NCBI RefSeq assembly: GCF_014467015.1
Contig: NZ_CP058559.1
Span: 3,472,001 to 3,536,000 of the forward strand
Source of the DNA: Alkalicella caledoniensis
GTDB lineage: Bacteria; Bacillota; Proteinivoracia; Proteinivoracales; Proteinivoracaceae
Length of the DNA: 64,000 bases
Reading direction: 5' to 3'
Under the pieces are notes generated by a model, which searched no databases, was not told the origin of the DNA, and saw only the letters and a program-made list of their open reading frames with translations. The position numbers and the translations under genes were made by a program. Below are positions 1 to 6,152 of this stretch, one piece after another. The stretch's first letter is position 1, and every line of letters begins with the position of its first letter.

Positions 1-75
1 TCTAAAGCTAATTGTTTTTAAAAATAACCTAAAAACCATGAAATCTATTGTAAAATTTTCTCCATAGTATATAAT
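1..75. repeat. Left copy of long direct repeat flanking IS1634-type element
   Basis: These 75 bases are identical to 2082-2156 on the far side of the transposase gene. The copy is cut by the window edge, so its full length is not visible. If the element's right end is near 2062, the duplicated target would be about 94 bp (2063-2156). IS1634-family elements are known for unusually long, variable target duplications, which fits. The repeat carries a copy of the promoter that serves the thiT riboswitch on the right side. Confidence 0.85.
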
Positions 76-102
76 CCCACGTTTGACACTTGATGATTAA
101 AA

Positions 103-143
103 AAAGCCTGTAATCCCTTGAAAATAAAGGGTTTGTAGGCTTT
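103..143 (-). terminator. Terminator of the IS transposase gene
   Basis: A 17-bp imperfect stem (103-119 with 127-143) has a seven-base loop. It lies just past the transposase stop codon in the direction of transcription and is followed on the minus strand by a U run. Confidence 0.65.
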
Positions 144-173
144 AATTTTTGTCAAAAAAGTGAATAATGTTTT

Positions 174-1916
174 TTACTTCTTTGTATCTTTTAGAATCTT
201 TTTCATCTTGCTTTTTGTTACAATTTGGTAGTCTGTGCGAAAGTCAAAGGCTTCATGTAAAGCATCGGTAAAATCGGTTCTAGTATATAAGGGCTCATAT
301 CCTTCTCCCTTAATTTCTTTGAAATTCATATCTCTTAATTCACTAATAATTTCATGACAGGTAAATTCCTCTTTAAGTCGCTTTTCTAGCATTCTATAGA
401 TGACTAAAGATATAAAGCATGTGCTGAAATGTGCTTCAATACGGTCATCTTTTTTTAAGAATACAGGTCTTGCTTTGAATTCACTTTTCATAATCCTAAA
501 GCATTCCTCGATTTCCCATCTCCTGTGATTTACCTTAATTATTTCAGGTACATCATCCTCAAGATTTGTACAAACTCCATAAAAACCATCAAAAGCTTCT
601 TCTTTTTGGATGATAGCTTGATCAATGCTGTATATTTCTTTCTTTGCAATTTCACCATCAGGAGTATAGCTCGTTTTATGAATAAATCTTTTGTAATCGT
701 TAGCATTACATTTCTTGATTTTTGTCGGGTTTGTATCTATAGTCTTTTGAGCACGTTCTATTTGTGAGTTGCGGATTTTGCGCTGATAATCCCTGTATTT
801 GATCGAATAAGTTACAATCAATCTTTGTTCAAAGCCATTTTCTTTGATCCAACGTTCTTTGAAATAGACCTTTGCACTTATTTTTGCTTTATCTTCAGGA
901 GTAGCCTTATCTATCATTTCATCGAGTTCAGAAATATCATAGTTTTTTTTGCTGCCTGGAAGTTTCCAGCCATCAGGATCAAGAGCCCATTTCTTCAGGT
1001 GTGCTTTTAATTTTTTAATAGATTGTGTGGTAATAAAAGCTCGACCATCCTTGTCGTTAAACTTTCGATTAGCTTCTGAAGCCAACCCAGCATCTGTGCA
1101 CACGATAAATTTAGAAAGCTCAAAATCAGAAACGATTTTCTTTTCCAATGGTTTTAGAGTCAGTTGCTCATTCATATTCCCCCTGTTAATGCTAAAAGCC
1201 AGAGGAATGCCATCCCCGTCCATGAATAGCCCCATTTGGACTATCGGGTTTGGTCTGTGTTCTTTTGACGGACCATACTGCTTTATACCATCTCCCTGCT
1301 CTATTTCAAAAAAGTAATTGGTGCAATCATAGTAAAGAACGCCGGTATTTCTTTTGGAGACCTTCAAGCTATTTTTGTACAAGGAGGACTGGATAAAGTC
1401 TGTCTCCTTAGCAAGAATTTCAAGAGCTCTGTATATTTGATGCAAATCATATTTGGGTTGTTCTATAAACTTTTTAGAAAGCTCATATGTAGCAAGTTTT
1501 GAAGAAGGGAAGATAATTCTACCGTAAATAAGCCTGGAAAGAATCGAGTCTAAATCAAAATCAAACTTATATTTTTGTGATATTTCCATACAAATCTTGT
1601 GTAGCCCAAGATCATGATATATTTTTTGCAGGAATAGGTAACCGCCGTTAAACAAGCGTGGTTCACCTTTATCAATAAGTTTTGAGGGGGAGTACTTTAC
1701 AAGAACTTCCCTTTTTTCTTCCTTTTCTTTTTTGTTAAGTTCTTCTACGTAATTTTTTGCCCATTCTATGGGATCTTGGTCGATTAATTTTTTTTCTAAA
1801 TCAGCAACGGTACCGAGCTTTTCAACAACTTTAGAAGAGCGCTTTCCATTTTCGTAAATAGACTTAACCACATATAAAGATGCGGCATTTTTTGAACTAA
1901 CAATTTGTAGTCTCAT
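174..1916 (-). CDS. IS1634-family transposase
   Basis: A 580-residue DDE transposase of the IS4 superfamily, IS1634 group. The N-terminal part (VVKSIYENGKRSSKVVEKLG) is the usual opening of these proteins. Candidate catalytic residues are the Asp in YYDCTNYFFE, the Asp in VCTDAGLAS and the Glu in the RRWEIEECFRIMK motif near the C terminus, the YREK-like signature of the superfamily. The length is normal and no frameshift is visible, so the enzyme is probably active. Start: ATG at 1916; the upstream minus-strand sequence carries an AGGGTGG stretch as a weak ribosome-binding site. Confidence 0.93.
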   Translation of the reverse strand: MRLQIVSSKNAASLYVVKSIYENGKRSSKVVEKLGTVADLEKKLIDQDPIEWAKNYVEELNKKEKEEKREVLVKYSPSKLIDKGEPRLFNGGYLFLQKIYHDLGLHKICMEISQKYKFDFDLDSILSRLIYGRIIFPSSKLATYELSKKFIEQPKYDLHQIYRALEILAKETDFIQSSLYKNSLKVSKRNTGVLYYDCTNYFFEIEQGDGIKQYGPSKEHRPNPIVQMGLFMDGDGIPLAFSINRGNMNEQLTLKPLEKKIVSDFELSKFIVCTDAGLASEANRKFNDKDGRAFITTQSIKKLKAHLKKWALDPDGWKLPGSKKNYDISELDEMIDKATPEDKAKISAKVYFKERWIKENGFEQRLIVTYSIKYRDYQRKIRNSQIERAQKTIDTNPTKIKKCNANDYKRFIHKTSYTPDGEIAKKEIYSIDQAIIQKEEAFDGFYGVCTNLEDDVPEIIKVNHRRWEIEECFRIMKSEFKARPVFLKKDDRIEAHFSTCFISLVIYRMLEKRLKEEFTCHEIISELRDMNFKEIKGEGYEPLYTRTDFTDALHEAFDFRTDYQIVTKSKMKKILKDTKK

Positions 1917-2006
1917 TTTTTTACACCACCCTTACAAACAACTACTTATATCATAACACATTGTTAAACATTGTGCACTAAAAATATGTAAAGTTTGACA
2001 AAAAAA

Positions 2007-2027
2007 TAAGCCTATATTAAGGCTTAC
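2007..2027. other. Hairpin inside the IS right end
   Basis: TAAGCCT and AAGGCTTA face each other across a short loop upstream of the transposase start. It may shield the transposase gene from outside transcription, as subterminal hairpins in insertion sequences often do. The role is inferred. Confidence 0.4.
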
Positions 2028-2081
2028 AAGAACTTTTCATCTATTCAACTGTCAAAGACCCGAGAAAATTGACAGTAAATT

Positions 2082-2156
2082 TCTAAAGCTAATTGTTTTT
2101 AAAAATAACCTAAAAACCATGAAATCTATTGTAAAATTTTCTCCATAGTATATAAT
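2082..2156. repeat. Right copy of the long direct repeat
   Basis: Identical to bases 1-75 over all 75 positions. It contains the -35 and -10 elements of the thiT promoter, so the insertion left the thiamine transporter with an intact promoter because the target was duplicated. Confidence 0.88.
2129..2156 (+). promoter_or_regulatory. Promoter of the thiT riboswitch transcript
   Basis: TTGTAA at 2129-2134 and TATAAT at 2151-2156 are separated by 16 bases, and the TPP aptamer begins about 30 bases downstream. This is a good sigma-A type match in the expected place. Confidence 0.65.
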
Positions 2157-2184
2157 TAAAGATAGAAAAAGTTAAAACATAAAG

Positions 2185-2274
2185 CCACTAGGGGAGCTAT
2201 TTTAAATAGCTGAGAAGATGATATGATTATCTGACCCTTTGAACCTGATCTGGTTAACACCAGCGTAGGGAAGT
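2185..2274 (+). promoter_or_regulatory. TPP (THI-box) riboswitch
   Basis: The conserved blocks of the thiamine pyrophosphate aptamer are all present in order: GGGGAGC, CTGAGA, GACCCTTTGAACCTGATCTG and the closing CAGCGTAGGGAAG. It lies upstream of a thiamine transporter gene. A terminator-like hairpin follows at 2304-2337, so control is probably by transcription attenuation: TPP binding would favour the terminator. Confidence 0.96.
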
Positions 2275-2303
2275 CGGTTTAGTATATAAATATGCTAAAT
2301 TAG

Positions 2304-2337
2304 CCGTCTTTCCCTTTTGTGGAAAAACGGTTTTTTG
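2304..2337 (+). terminator. Riboswitch-controlled terminator before thiT
   Basis: CCGTCTTTCC and GGAAAAACGG pair with one mismatch and are followed by TTTTTTG. The position between aptamer and coding start fits the expression platform of the TPP riboswitch. Confidence 0.7.
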
Positions 2338-2365
2338 TTTTGACAAAATATAAAGGAGGATTTTC

Positions 2366-3133
2366 ATGAATAGAAATCAAACAAAAATAGTTGTAGAAAC
2401 GGGAATTATGCTTGCTTTAGCATTTATCCTAAGTTATTTTCGTGTGGGTAAAATGCCACAAGGGGGATCTGTATCACTTCAAATGATTCCAATTTTTTTA
2501 ATTGCATTAAGGTGGGGTTTTAAACCAGGTATAATAGCAGGTGTAGCTTTTGGTTTATTGAAAATGCTTGGTCCAGATTTTTGGTTTGCTCACTATGCCC
2601 AAATATTTTTGGATTACATCTTAGCATTTGCTGTAATAGGGTTTGCAGGACTTTTTAGAAATAACTATATTGTTGGTATTATTTTAGCTGGATTTTTAAG
2701 ATTTTTCTCCCACTTCCTAGCTGGGTTTATATTCTTTGCTGAATATGCTCCCGATGGAATGCATCCCGTAATTTATTCACTTGGCTATAATGCTACTTAT
2801 ATGATTCCTGAGATAGTTCTAGTTATTTTAATTACACCTTTAGTAGTACAGAGACTAAAAAATATGCCAGTTCAAGATACAAAATTTGAAAGTATTGTTG
2901 CATTAGCCTTTGCGGTACCCCTTTTAACACTAACTGCATTTACAGGTAGATTTGATAGTGAAATATATCAACTTATAGCACAGATAGTAACAGTTTTTGC
3001 ATGGGTTGTAACACTACTACTTAGCTTGATGAAGATGACCAAAGAGCAAAACAATACTCCCTTAATAATTCTGATAAATACTCAAGTAGTAGTTATATTG
3101 GGATACCTTATTATAAACTACTTTTTGAACTAA
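2366..3133 (+). CDS. thiT: Thiamine transporter ThiT (ECF S-component)
   Basis: A hydrophobic membrane protein, the substrate-binding S-component that would take up thiamine together with a shared ECF energizing module encoded elsewhere. The family core is residues 1 to about 170: GKMPQGGSVSLQMIPIFLIA near residues 28-47 and the RWGFKPGIIAGVAFG stretch are typical of ThiT. At 255 residues it is longer than most ThiT proteins (about 180-200). The extra C-terminal 80 residues hold about three more predicted membrane segments. The TPP riboswitch upstream agrees with the function. Start: ATG at 2366 after AAAGGAGGA. The next gene but one in the same pathway, thiN, lies 580 bases downstream with its own promoter. 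Confidence 0.92.
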   Translation: MNRNQTKIVVETGIMLALAFILSYFRVGKMPQGGSVSLQMIPIFLIALRWGFKPGIIAGVAFGLLKMLGPDFWFAHYAQIFLDYILAFAVIGFAGLFRNNYIVGIILAGFLRFFSHFLAGFIFFAEYAPDGMHPVIYSLGYNATYMIPEIVLVILITPLVVQRLKNMPVQDTKFESIVALAFAVPLLTLTAFTGRFDSEIYQLIAQIVTVFAWVVTLLLSLMKMTKEQNNTPLIILINTQVVVILGYLIINYFLN

Positions 3134-3138
3134 TCCAT

Positions 3139-3175
3139 AAACTATAAGGCGCCCAACAAGGGCGCCTTATAGTTT
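3139..3175. terminator. Strong hairpin after thiT
   Basis: A perfect 16-bp stem with a five-base loop (3139-3154 with 3160-3175) lies six bases after the thiT stop codon. There is no clear T run, so it may end transcription less efficiently than a canonical terminator or protect the 3' end. Confidence 0.65.
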
Positions 3176-3306
3176 GTGATTTTAAATCAGCCGTGAAGAT
3201 AATTATTTTTAACTATCTGTGCTAAGAAAAAGTCTTTTGAATTTAGCTTTCAAATCTCTTTTAAAATCGGTGTTATAAGTGTCAGTATGTTTAAATTTAA
3301 ATGGCT

Positions 3307-3344
3307 ACAGAAACGTCGACTTATTGCTACATGCTGGGTCTTTA
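3307..3344. repeat. Degenerate 38-bp repeat, copy A
   Basis: About 31 of 38 positions match copy B at 3460-3497. The core ACATGCTGGGTCTTTA is the best conserved part. A third short copy of the core, AACATGCTGGGTC, lies at 3438-3450. Confidence 0.7.
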
Positions 3345-3459
3345 TTTTTTTGGTTTGGTCTAATTTTTTACCTTGGTATGTTTTCTACTGTGGGTATATT
3401 TTAAACCTTAGTTTAACAGAAACATGTCTAATAGGTAAACATGCTGGGTCAAGAGCTAA

Positions 3460-3497
3460 ACGGAAACGTCGTACTACTGCAACATGCTGGGTCTTTA
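3460..3497. repeat. Degenerate 38-bp repeat, copy B
   Basis: Direct repeat of 3307-3344, beginning with the shared GAAACGTCG block and ending with the ACATGCTGGGTCTTTA core. The role is unknown; the two copies are 153 bases apart. Confidence 0.7.
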
Positions 3498-3519
3498 AGG
3501 AGATAATTCTTACCGTAAA

Positions 3520-3582
3520 GCTAACTGCTAACTGCTAACTGCTAACTGCTAACTGCTAACTGCTAACTGCTAACTGCTAACT
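3520..3582. repeat. Heptanucleotide tandem array (GCTAACT) x 9
   Basis: Nine perfect copies of the seven-base unit GCTAACT are followed by a decayed unit GCGAATT. Perfect short tandem repeats of this kind change copy number by replication slippage, so the locus is likely variable between strains. Seven is not a multiple of three, so the array would shift frame if it were ever translated. Confidence 0.95.
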
Positions 3583-3657
3583 GCGAATTGCCATATGTTT
3601 AATCATTAAAATATACCCTGCATTTATACTGTTGTAAGATTGGTATCCATTTTATTG

Positions 3658-3685
3658 TTGAAAAAAATTATGTAGATGGTATAAT
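3658..3685 (+). promoter_or_regulatory. Promoter of thiN
   Basis: TTGAAA at 3658-3663 and TATAAT at 3680-3685 with 16 bases between, 26 bases before the thiN start codon. Confidence 0.6.
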
Positions 3686-3711
3686 TTGTATGAAAGCAAG
3701 GTGAAGAGATT

Positions 3712-4317
3712 ATGGCCATTTTGGTATTTTTAAATGGAGAGGTTCAAGTTGATAGTAAATTAATAAATGGAGAAGTAGTTGAGAAAGTCATAGCTGTAGA
3801 TGGTGGTTTAGACAAAATCCCAAGAGATTTAAAAGCTGAGCAGATTATTGGTGACTTAGATTCAGTACAGGGAAATTACCACGAAATAGATGTATTAAGA
3901 TTTCCCGCGAAAAAAAGCAAAAGTGATTTCGAACTTACCCTTGAGTATTTAACAGAAAACTACCGTAACAAAAAAATAATTATATATGGACTTACTGGTG
4001 GAAGAGTTGACCATCAACTATTTAACTTTTTTGTGCTAAAGGACCATATAAGTTATAATACATATATAGCAGATACAATAACGGAAACTATTTATTTTAT
4101 ACCTAAGGAGATAACCATCTCAGGTCATAAAGGAAGGACATTTTCTGTTTTCCCCTTGACACCAATAAGTGTGACTATAAAAGGTGCAAGCTACCCTTTA
4201 AAGGAAAAAGAATGTGATATGTATCAATCCTTAACTCTAAGTAATATAATCAAAGATCAAACCCTTCACGTAGAGTTACATCAGGGTATGGGAGCTGTGA
4301 TTATTAATAAAGACTAA
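3712..4317 (+). CDS. thiN: Thiamine pyrophosphokinase
   Basis: A 201-residue cytosolic enzyme that transfers pyrophosphate from ATP to thiamine to give thiamine pyrophosphate. Family motifs are visible in order: AVDGG (28-32), GDLDS (47-51), KSKSDFE (68-74) and GGRVDH (96-101), the acidic residues binding magnesium and ATP. Length is normal. In B. subtilis the gene also sits just upstream of spoVM and rpmB, so synteny agrees. With the upstream transporter it forms a salvage pair: uptake, then activation. Start: ATG at 3712 after AGGTGAAGAG. Confidence 0.92.
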   Translation: MAILVFLNGEVQVDSKLINGEVVEKVIAVDGGLDKIPRDLKAEQIIGDLDSVQGNYHEIDVLRFPAKKSKSDFELTLEYLTENYRNKKIIIYGLTGGRVDHQLFNFFVLKDHISYNTYIADTITETIYFIPKEITISGHKGRTFSVFPLTPISVTIKGASYPLKEKECDMYQSLTLSNIIKDQTLHVELHQGMGAVIINKD

Positions 4318-4413
4318 ATTAAATAAGATAATAGCTGCTATGCTTTCAATATTTGATATTGGCAGGTATTAAGGAAAAAATATACATAAGTTATGTGAGA
4401 GGTGTGAATAATT

Positions 4414-4965
4414 ATGAAAATTGGTGTTATTAGTGATACCCATGGTGTAGTGACAGTATGGGACAGAGTAATAGAGGAGTTTTTTACAGATGTTGATCTG
4501 ATTATTCACTGTGGTGATGTATTATATCATGGGCCAAGAAATCCTATAGTAGAAGGCTATAACCCTGCCCTTTTAGCCCAGAGAATTAATTCTTTACAAA
4601 CACCTATTGTTTTTAGCAAAGGGAACTGTGATGCTGAAGTAGATCAAATGGTACTAGATCACCCTTTGCAAAACCCATATACCATACTGATTGTTCAAGG
4701 GAAAAAAATACTCTCACACCACGGCCATACACTAAATTATCAAGAAAAAGTGAAATTAGCCCAAAAATACGGGATAGATATTTTTATAACCGGTCATACC
4801 CATATACCCGAAGTCTATAAAGAAGGGTCTACAATATTCTTAAACCCTGGGTCCCCATCACTACCTAAAGGGGATGGGCCCACAATAGCCATGATATATC
4901 CAGAAGGCATTGAAATTATAGATCTATTCACAAAAGATAAAGTTCAACAATACGCCATGAAGTAA
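4414..4965 (+). CDS. yfcE: YfcE/MJ0936-type metallophosphoesterase
   Basis: A 183-residue member of the calcineurin-like phosphodiesterase family. The two-metal site is complete: D8 and H10 in SDTHG, GD at 34-35, GNCD at 70-73, HGH at 103-105 and GHTH at 127-130. Proteins of this subfamily hydrolyse phosphodiesters in vitro and depend on manganese or similar metals; the physiological substrate is not known. Start: ATG at 4414 after AGAGGTG. It lies 96 bases after thiN and ends in its own terminator. Confidence 0.85.
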   Translation: MKIGVISDTHGVVTVWDRVIEEFFTDVDLIIHCGDVLYHGPRNPIVEGYNPALLAQRINSLQTPIVFSKGNCDAEVDQMVLDHPLQNPYTILIVQGKKILSHHGHTLNYQEKVKLAQKYGIDIFITGHTHIPEVYKEGSTIFLNPGSPSLPKGDGPTIAMIYPEGIEIIDLFTKDKVQQYAMK

Positions 4966-4973
4966 CATAAATA

Positions 4974-5015
4974 AATAACAAAAAAGAACTTTTGTTAAGT
5001 TCTTTTTTTGTTATT
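4974..5015 (+). terminator. Terminator after yfcE
   Basis: A 17-bp near-perfect stem rich in A and T on its outer side encloses a short loop, beginning nine bases after the yfcE stop codon. Confidence 0.7.
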
Positions 5016-5066
5016 TTTGCACATTTTTCGACTTTTAGAATATAATTTAGAATAGGAGGGAGGATT

Positions 5067-5231
5067 ATGGGTAGGAGAAATAAGTTTTCCTTAAATGCTA
5101 GAAAAATTATAGGTTTAATTTTAGCAGTGGCAGGAGCTTATATCCTTATAGATATAGTGCCAAGTTACCTATGGTGGATGTTTTTGGGTTTTGGTTTATT
5201 GGTTTCAGGTTGGCTGTTATTCAACTCATGA
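5067..5231 (+). CDS. Small membrane protein upstream of spoVM
   Basis: A 54-codon gene with a strong ribosome-binding site (AGGAGGGAGG, 5054-5063) before ATG at 5067. The product starts with a basic segment (MGRRNKFSLNARK), followed by two hydrophobic segments, about residues 14-28 and 33-51, separated by a PSYLWW turn, so it is probably an inner-membrane hairpin. It ends 13 bases before the spoVM start codon, suggesting co-translation. I do not recognise the family. A role in spore formation is only suggested by the neighbour. Confidence 0.75.
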   Translation: MGRRNKFSLNARKIIGLILAVAGAYILIDIVPSYLWWMFLGFGLLVSGWLLFNS

Positions 5232-5244
5232 GGGAGGGGTGACC

Positions 5245-5325
5245 TTGAAAATTTACGCATACAAGTTACCTAAATTTCTTAGTGCAATGGTAAAAGGGGT
5301 TATGAAGGTTTTTGGTAAAAAATAA
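5245..5325 (+). CDS. spoVM: Stage V sporulation protein SpoVM
   Basis: The 26-residue product closely matches SpoVM: MKIYAYKLPKF at the N terminus, then an amphipathic stretch and a basic end (GKK). SpoVM is the short amphipathic helix that recognises the convex forespore membrane and anchors the coat ATPase SpoIVA. The conserved KLPKF with its helix-bending proline is intact. The position directly before rpmB is the same as in B. subtilis. Start is TTG at 5245 after GGGAGGGGTG, which may limit its translation. It is too short for ordinary gene callers. Confidence 0.92.
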   Translation: MKIYAYKLPKFLSAMVKGVMKVFGKK

Positions 5326-5349
5326 AAAGCGCACAATTGTGCGCTTTTT
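5324..5349. terminator. Bidirectional terminator between spoVM and rpmB
   Basis: A perfect 26-base palindrome with A run, GCGCACAA core and T run overlaps the spoVM stop codon and ends ten bases from the rpmB stop. It can serve both converging genes. Confidence 0.88.
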
Positions 5350-5358
5350 ATACTCTGA

Positions 5359-5550
5359 TTAAAGAGCTCTTTGGATTTTACCAGCTTTTAGACAACGGGT
5401 ACAAATGCTTACCCTTTGAGGTGTACCATCAACGATTGCTTTAACTCTTTGAAGATTAGGAGACCAGCGTCTCTTAGTTTTTATGTTAGAATGGCTCACT
5501 TGTAAGCCTGTACGGCTAACTTTTTCACAAACCACACACTTTTTAGCCAT
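5359..5550 (-). CDS. rpmB: 50S ribosomal protein L28
   Basis: A 63-residue ribosomal protein of the large subunit. The sequence MAKKCVVCEK and the SICTRC motif carry four cysteines (C5, C8, C50, C53), so this is the zinc-binding (C+) form. It runs opposite to its neighbours, as in B. subtilis, and is preceded on the minus strand by two well-formed promoters. Start: ATG at 5550 with AAGGAGGTGG ahead of it. Confidence 0.97.
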   Translation of the reverse strand: MAKKCVVCEKVSRTGLQVSHSNIKTKRRWSPNLQRVKAIVDGTPQRVSICTRCLKAGKIQRAL

Positions 5551-5581
5551 TTAGAATCCACCTCCTTTATACAACATGAAT

Positions 5582-5610
5582 ATTTTAGCATACAAATTTT
5601 TAGATGGCAA
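5582..5610 (-). promoter_or_regulatory. rpmB promoter, proximal
   Basis: On the minus strand, TTGCCA (5605-5610) and TAAAAT (5582-5587) with exactly 17 bases between, about 30 bases before the rpmB start. Confidence 0.65.
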
Positions 5611-5658
5611 GGGATAACATTTATATTTTGTAAAATAAAGATGTTTATCATCCTTTAT

Positions 5659-5687
5659 ATTATACAAATTACATGTATAAATAGCAA
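5659..5687 (-). promoter_or_regulatory. rpmB promoter, distal
   Basis: On the minus strand, TTGCTA (5682-5687) and TATAAT (5659-5664) with 17 bases between. It is in tandem with the proximal promoter. Confidence 0.6.
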
Positions 5688-5780
5688 GTTACATAGGAAT
5701 ATTAGGATTTTCTTTTATTTTTTGTATAAATGTAGTAAAATAATAGAAAGCTAGATTTTAAAACTAAGGAGGTATTATTT

Positions 5781-6137
5781 ATGGAATTTACAACAGGGCT
5801 CGGTAATGTATCTATTCATAAAGATGTTATAGCCACCATCGCAGGCGTAGCGGCTGTTGAATGCTACGGATTAATAGGAATGTACTCTAGAAATAATGTG
5901 AAAGATGGGTTTACAGAGTTATTAGGAAGGGAAAACCTTAATAAAGGCGTTGAGATTAAAACTGTTGATGGTGAAGTTATCATAGACCTTTACATAGTTG
6001 TTAGTTACGGAACTAAAATAAATGAGGTCGCCTATAATATTATTGACAAAGTAAGATATACAGTTGAGAATATAACAGGACTAAGTGTGGGACATGTAAA
6101 TGTCAATGTTCAAGGAGTAAAGGTAATTAACAGTTAG
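5781..6137 (+). CDS. yloU: Asp23/Gls24-family protein YloU
   Basis: A 118-residue Asp23/Gls24 domain protein. It has the usual pattern: a beta strand followed by the small-residue helix VIATIAGVAAVECYGLIGMY and the central VDGEVIIDLYIVVSYG. Members are linked to envelope homeostasis, and in this conserved position the gene always precedes fakA, but the biochemical role is unknown. Start: ATG at 5781 after AAGGAGG. It ends 15 bases before fakA, so the two are an operon. Confidence 0.9.
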   Translation: MEFTTGLGNVSIHKDVIATIAGVAAVECYGLIGMYSRNNVKDGFTELLGRENLNKGVEIKTVDGEVIIDLYIVVSYGTKINEVAYNIIDKVRYTVENITGLSVGHVNVNVQGVKVINS

Positions 6138-6152
6138 AGGAGGAAAAATTTA

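Larger units (their letters stand above)
76..2062 (-). mobile_element. IS1634-family insertion sequence (IS4 superfamily)
   Basis: About 2 kb holding one transposase gene between identical long direct repeats. Imperfect inverted ends share the core TTTGACA-N-TTGA: at 82-93 on the left, and on the right as its reverse complement at about 2045-2056. The exact termini are uncertain by several bases. The identical flanking repeats suggest a recent insertion. No passenger gene is present. Confidence 0.8.
3176..3657. other. Repeat-rich spacer between thiT and thiN
   Basis: No gene that I can support lies here. An 83-codon open frame at 3287-3538 is made largely of the repeats listed separately and runs into the heptanucleotide array, with no ribosome-binding site, so I do not call it. 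The spacer holds two 38-bp copies of a degenerate repeat, one short third copy and a nine-unit heptanucleotide array. Confidence 0.6.

Noticed and set aside
949-1317. Plus-strand open frames inside the IS1634 transposase
   Set aside because: They are shadows of the minus-strand gene, have no ribosome-binding site and no recognisable domain.
3287-3538. 83-codon open frame between thiT and thiN
   Set aside because: Made of degenerate repeats, no ribosome-binding site, and ends in a seven-base tandem array that cannot keep a frame stable.
3520-3582. CRISPR-like array
   Set aside because: Units are seven bases with no spacers; it is a simple tandem repeat and no cas gene is present.
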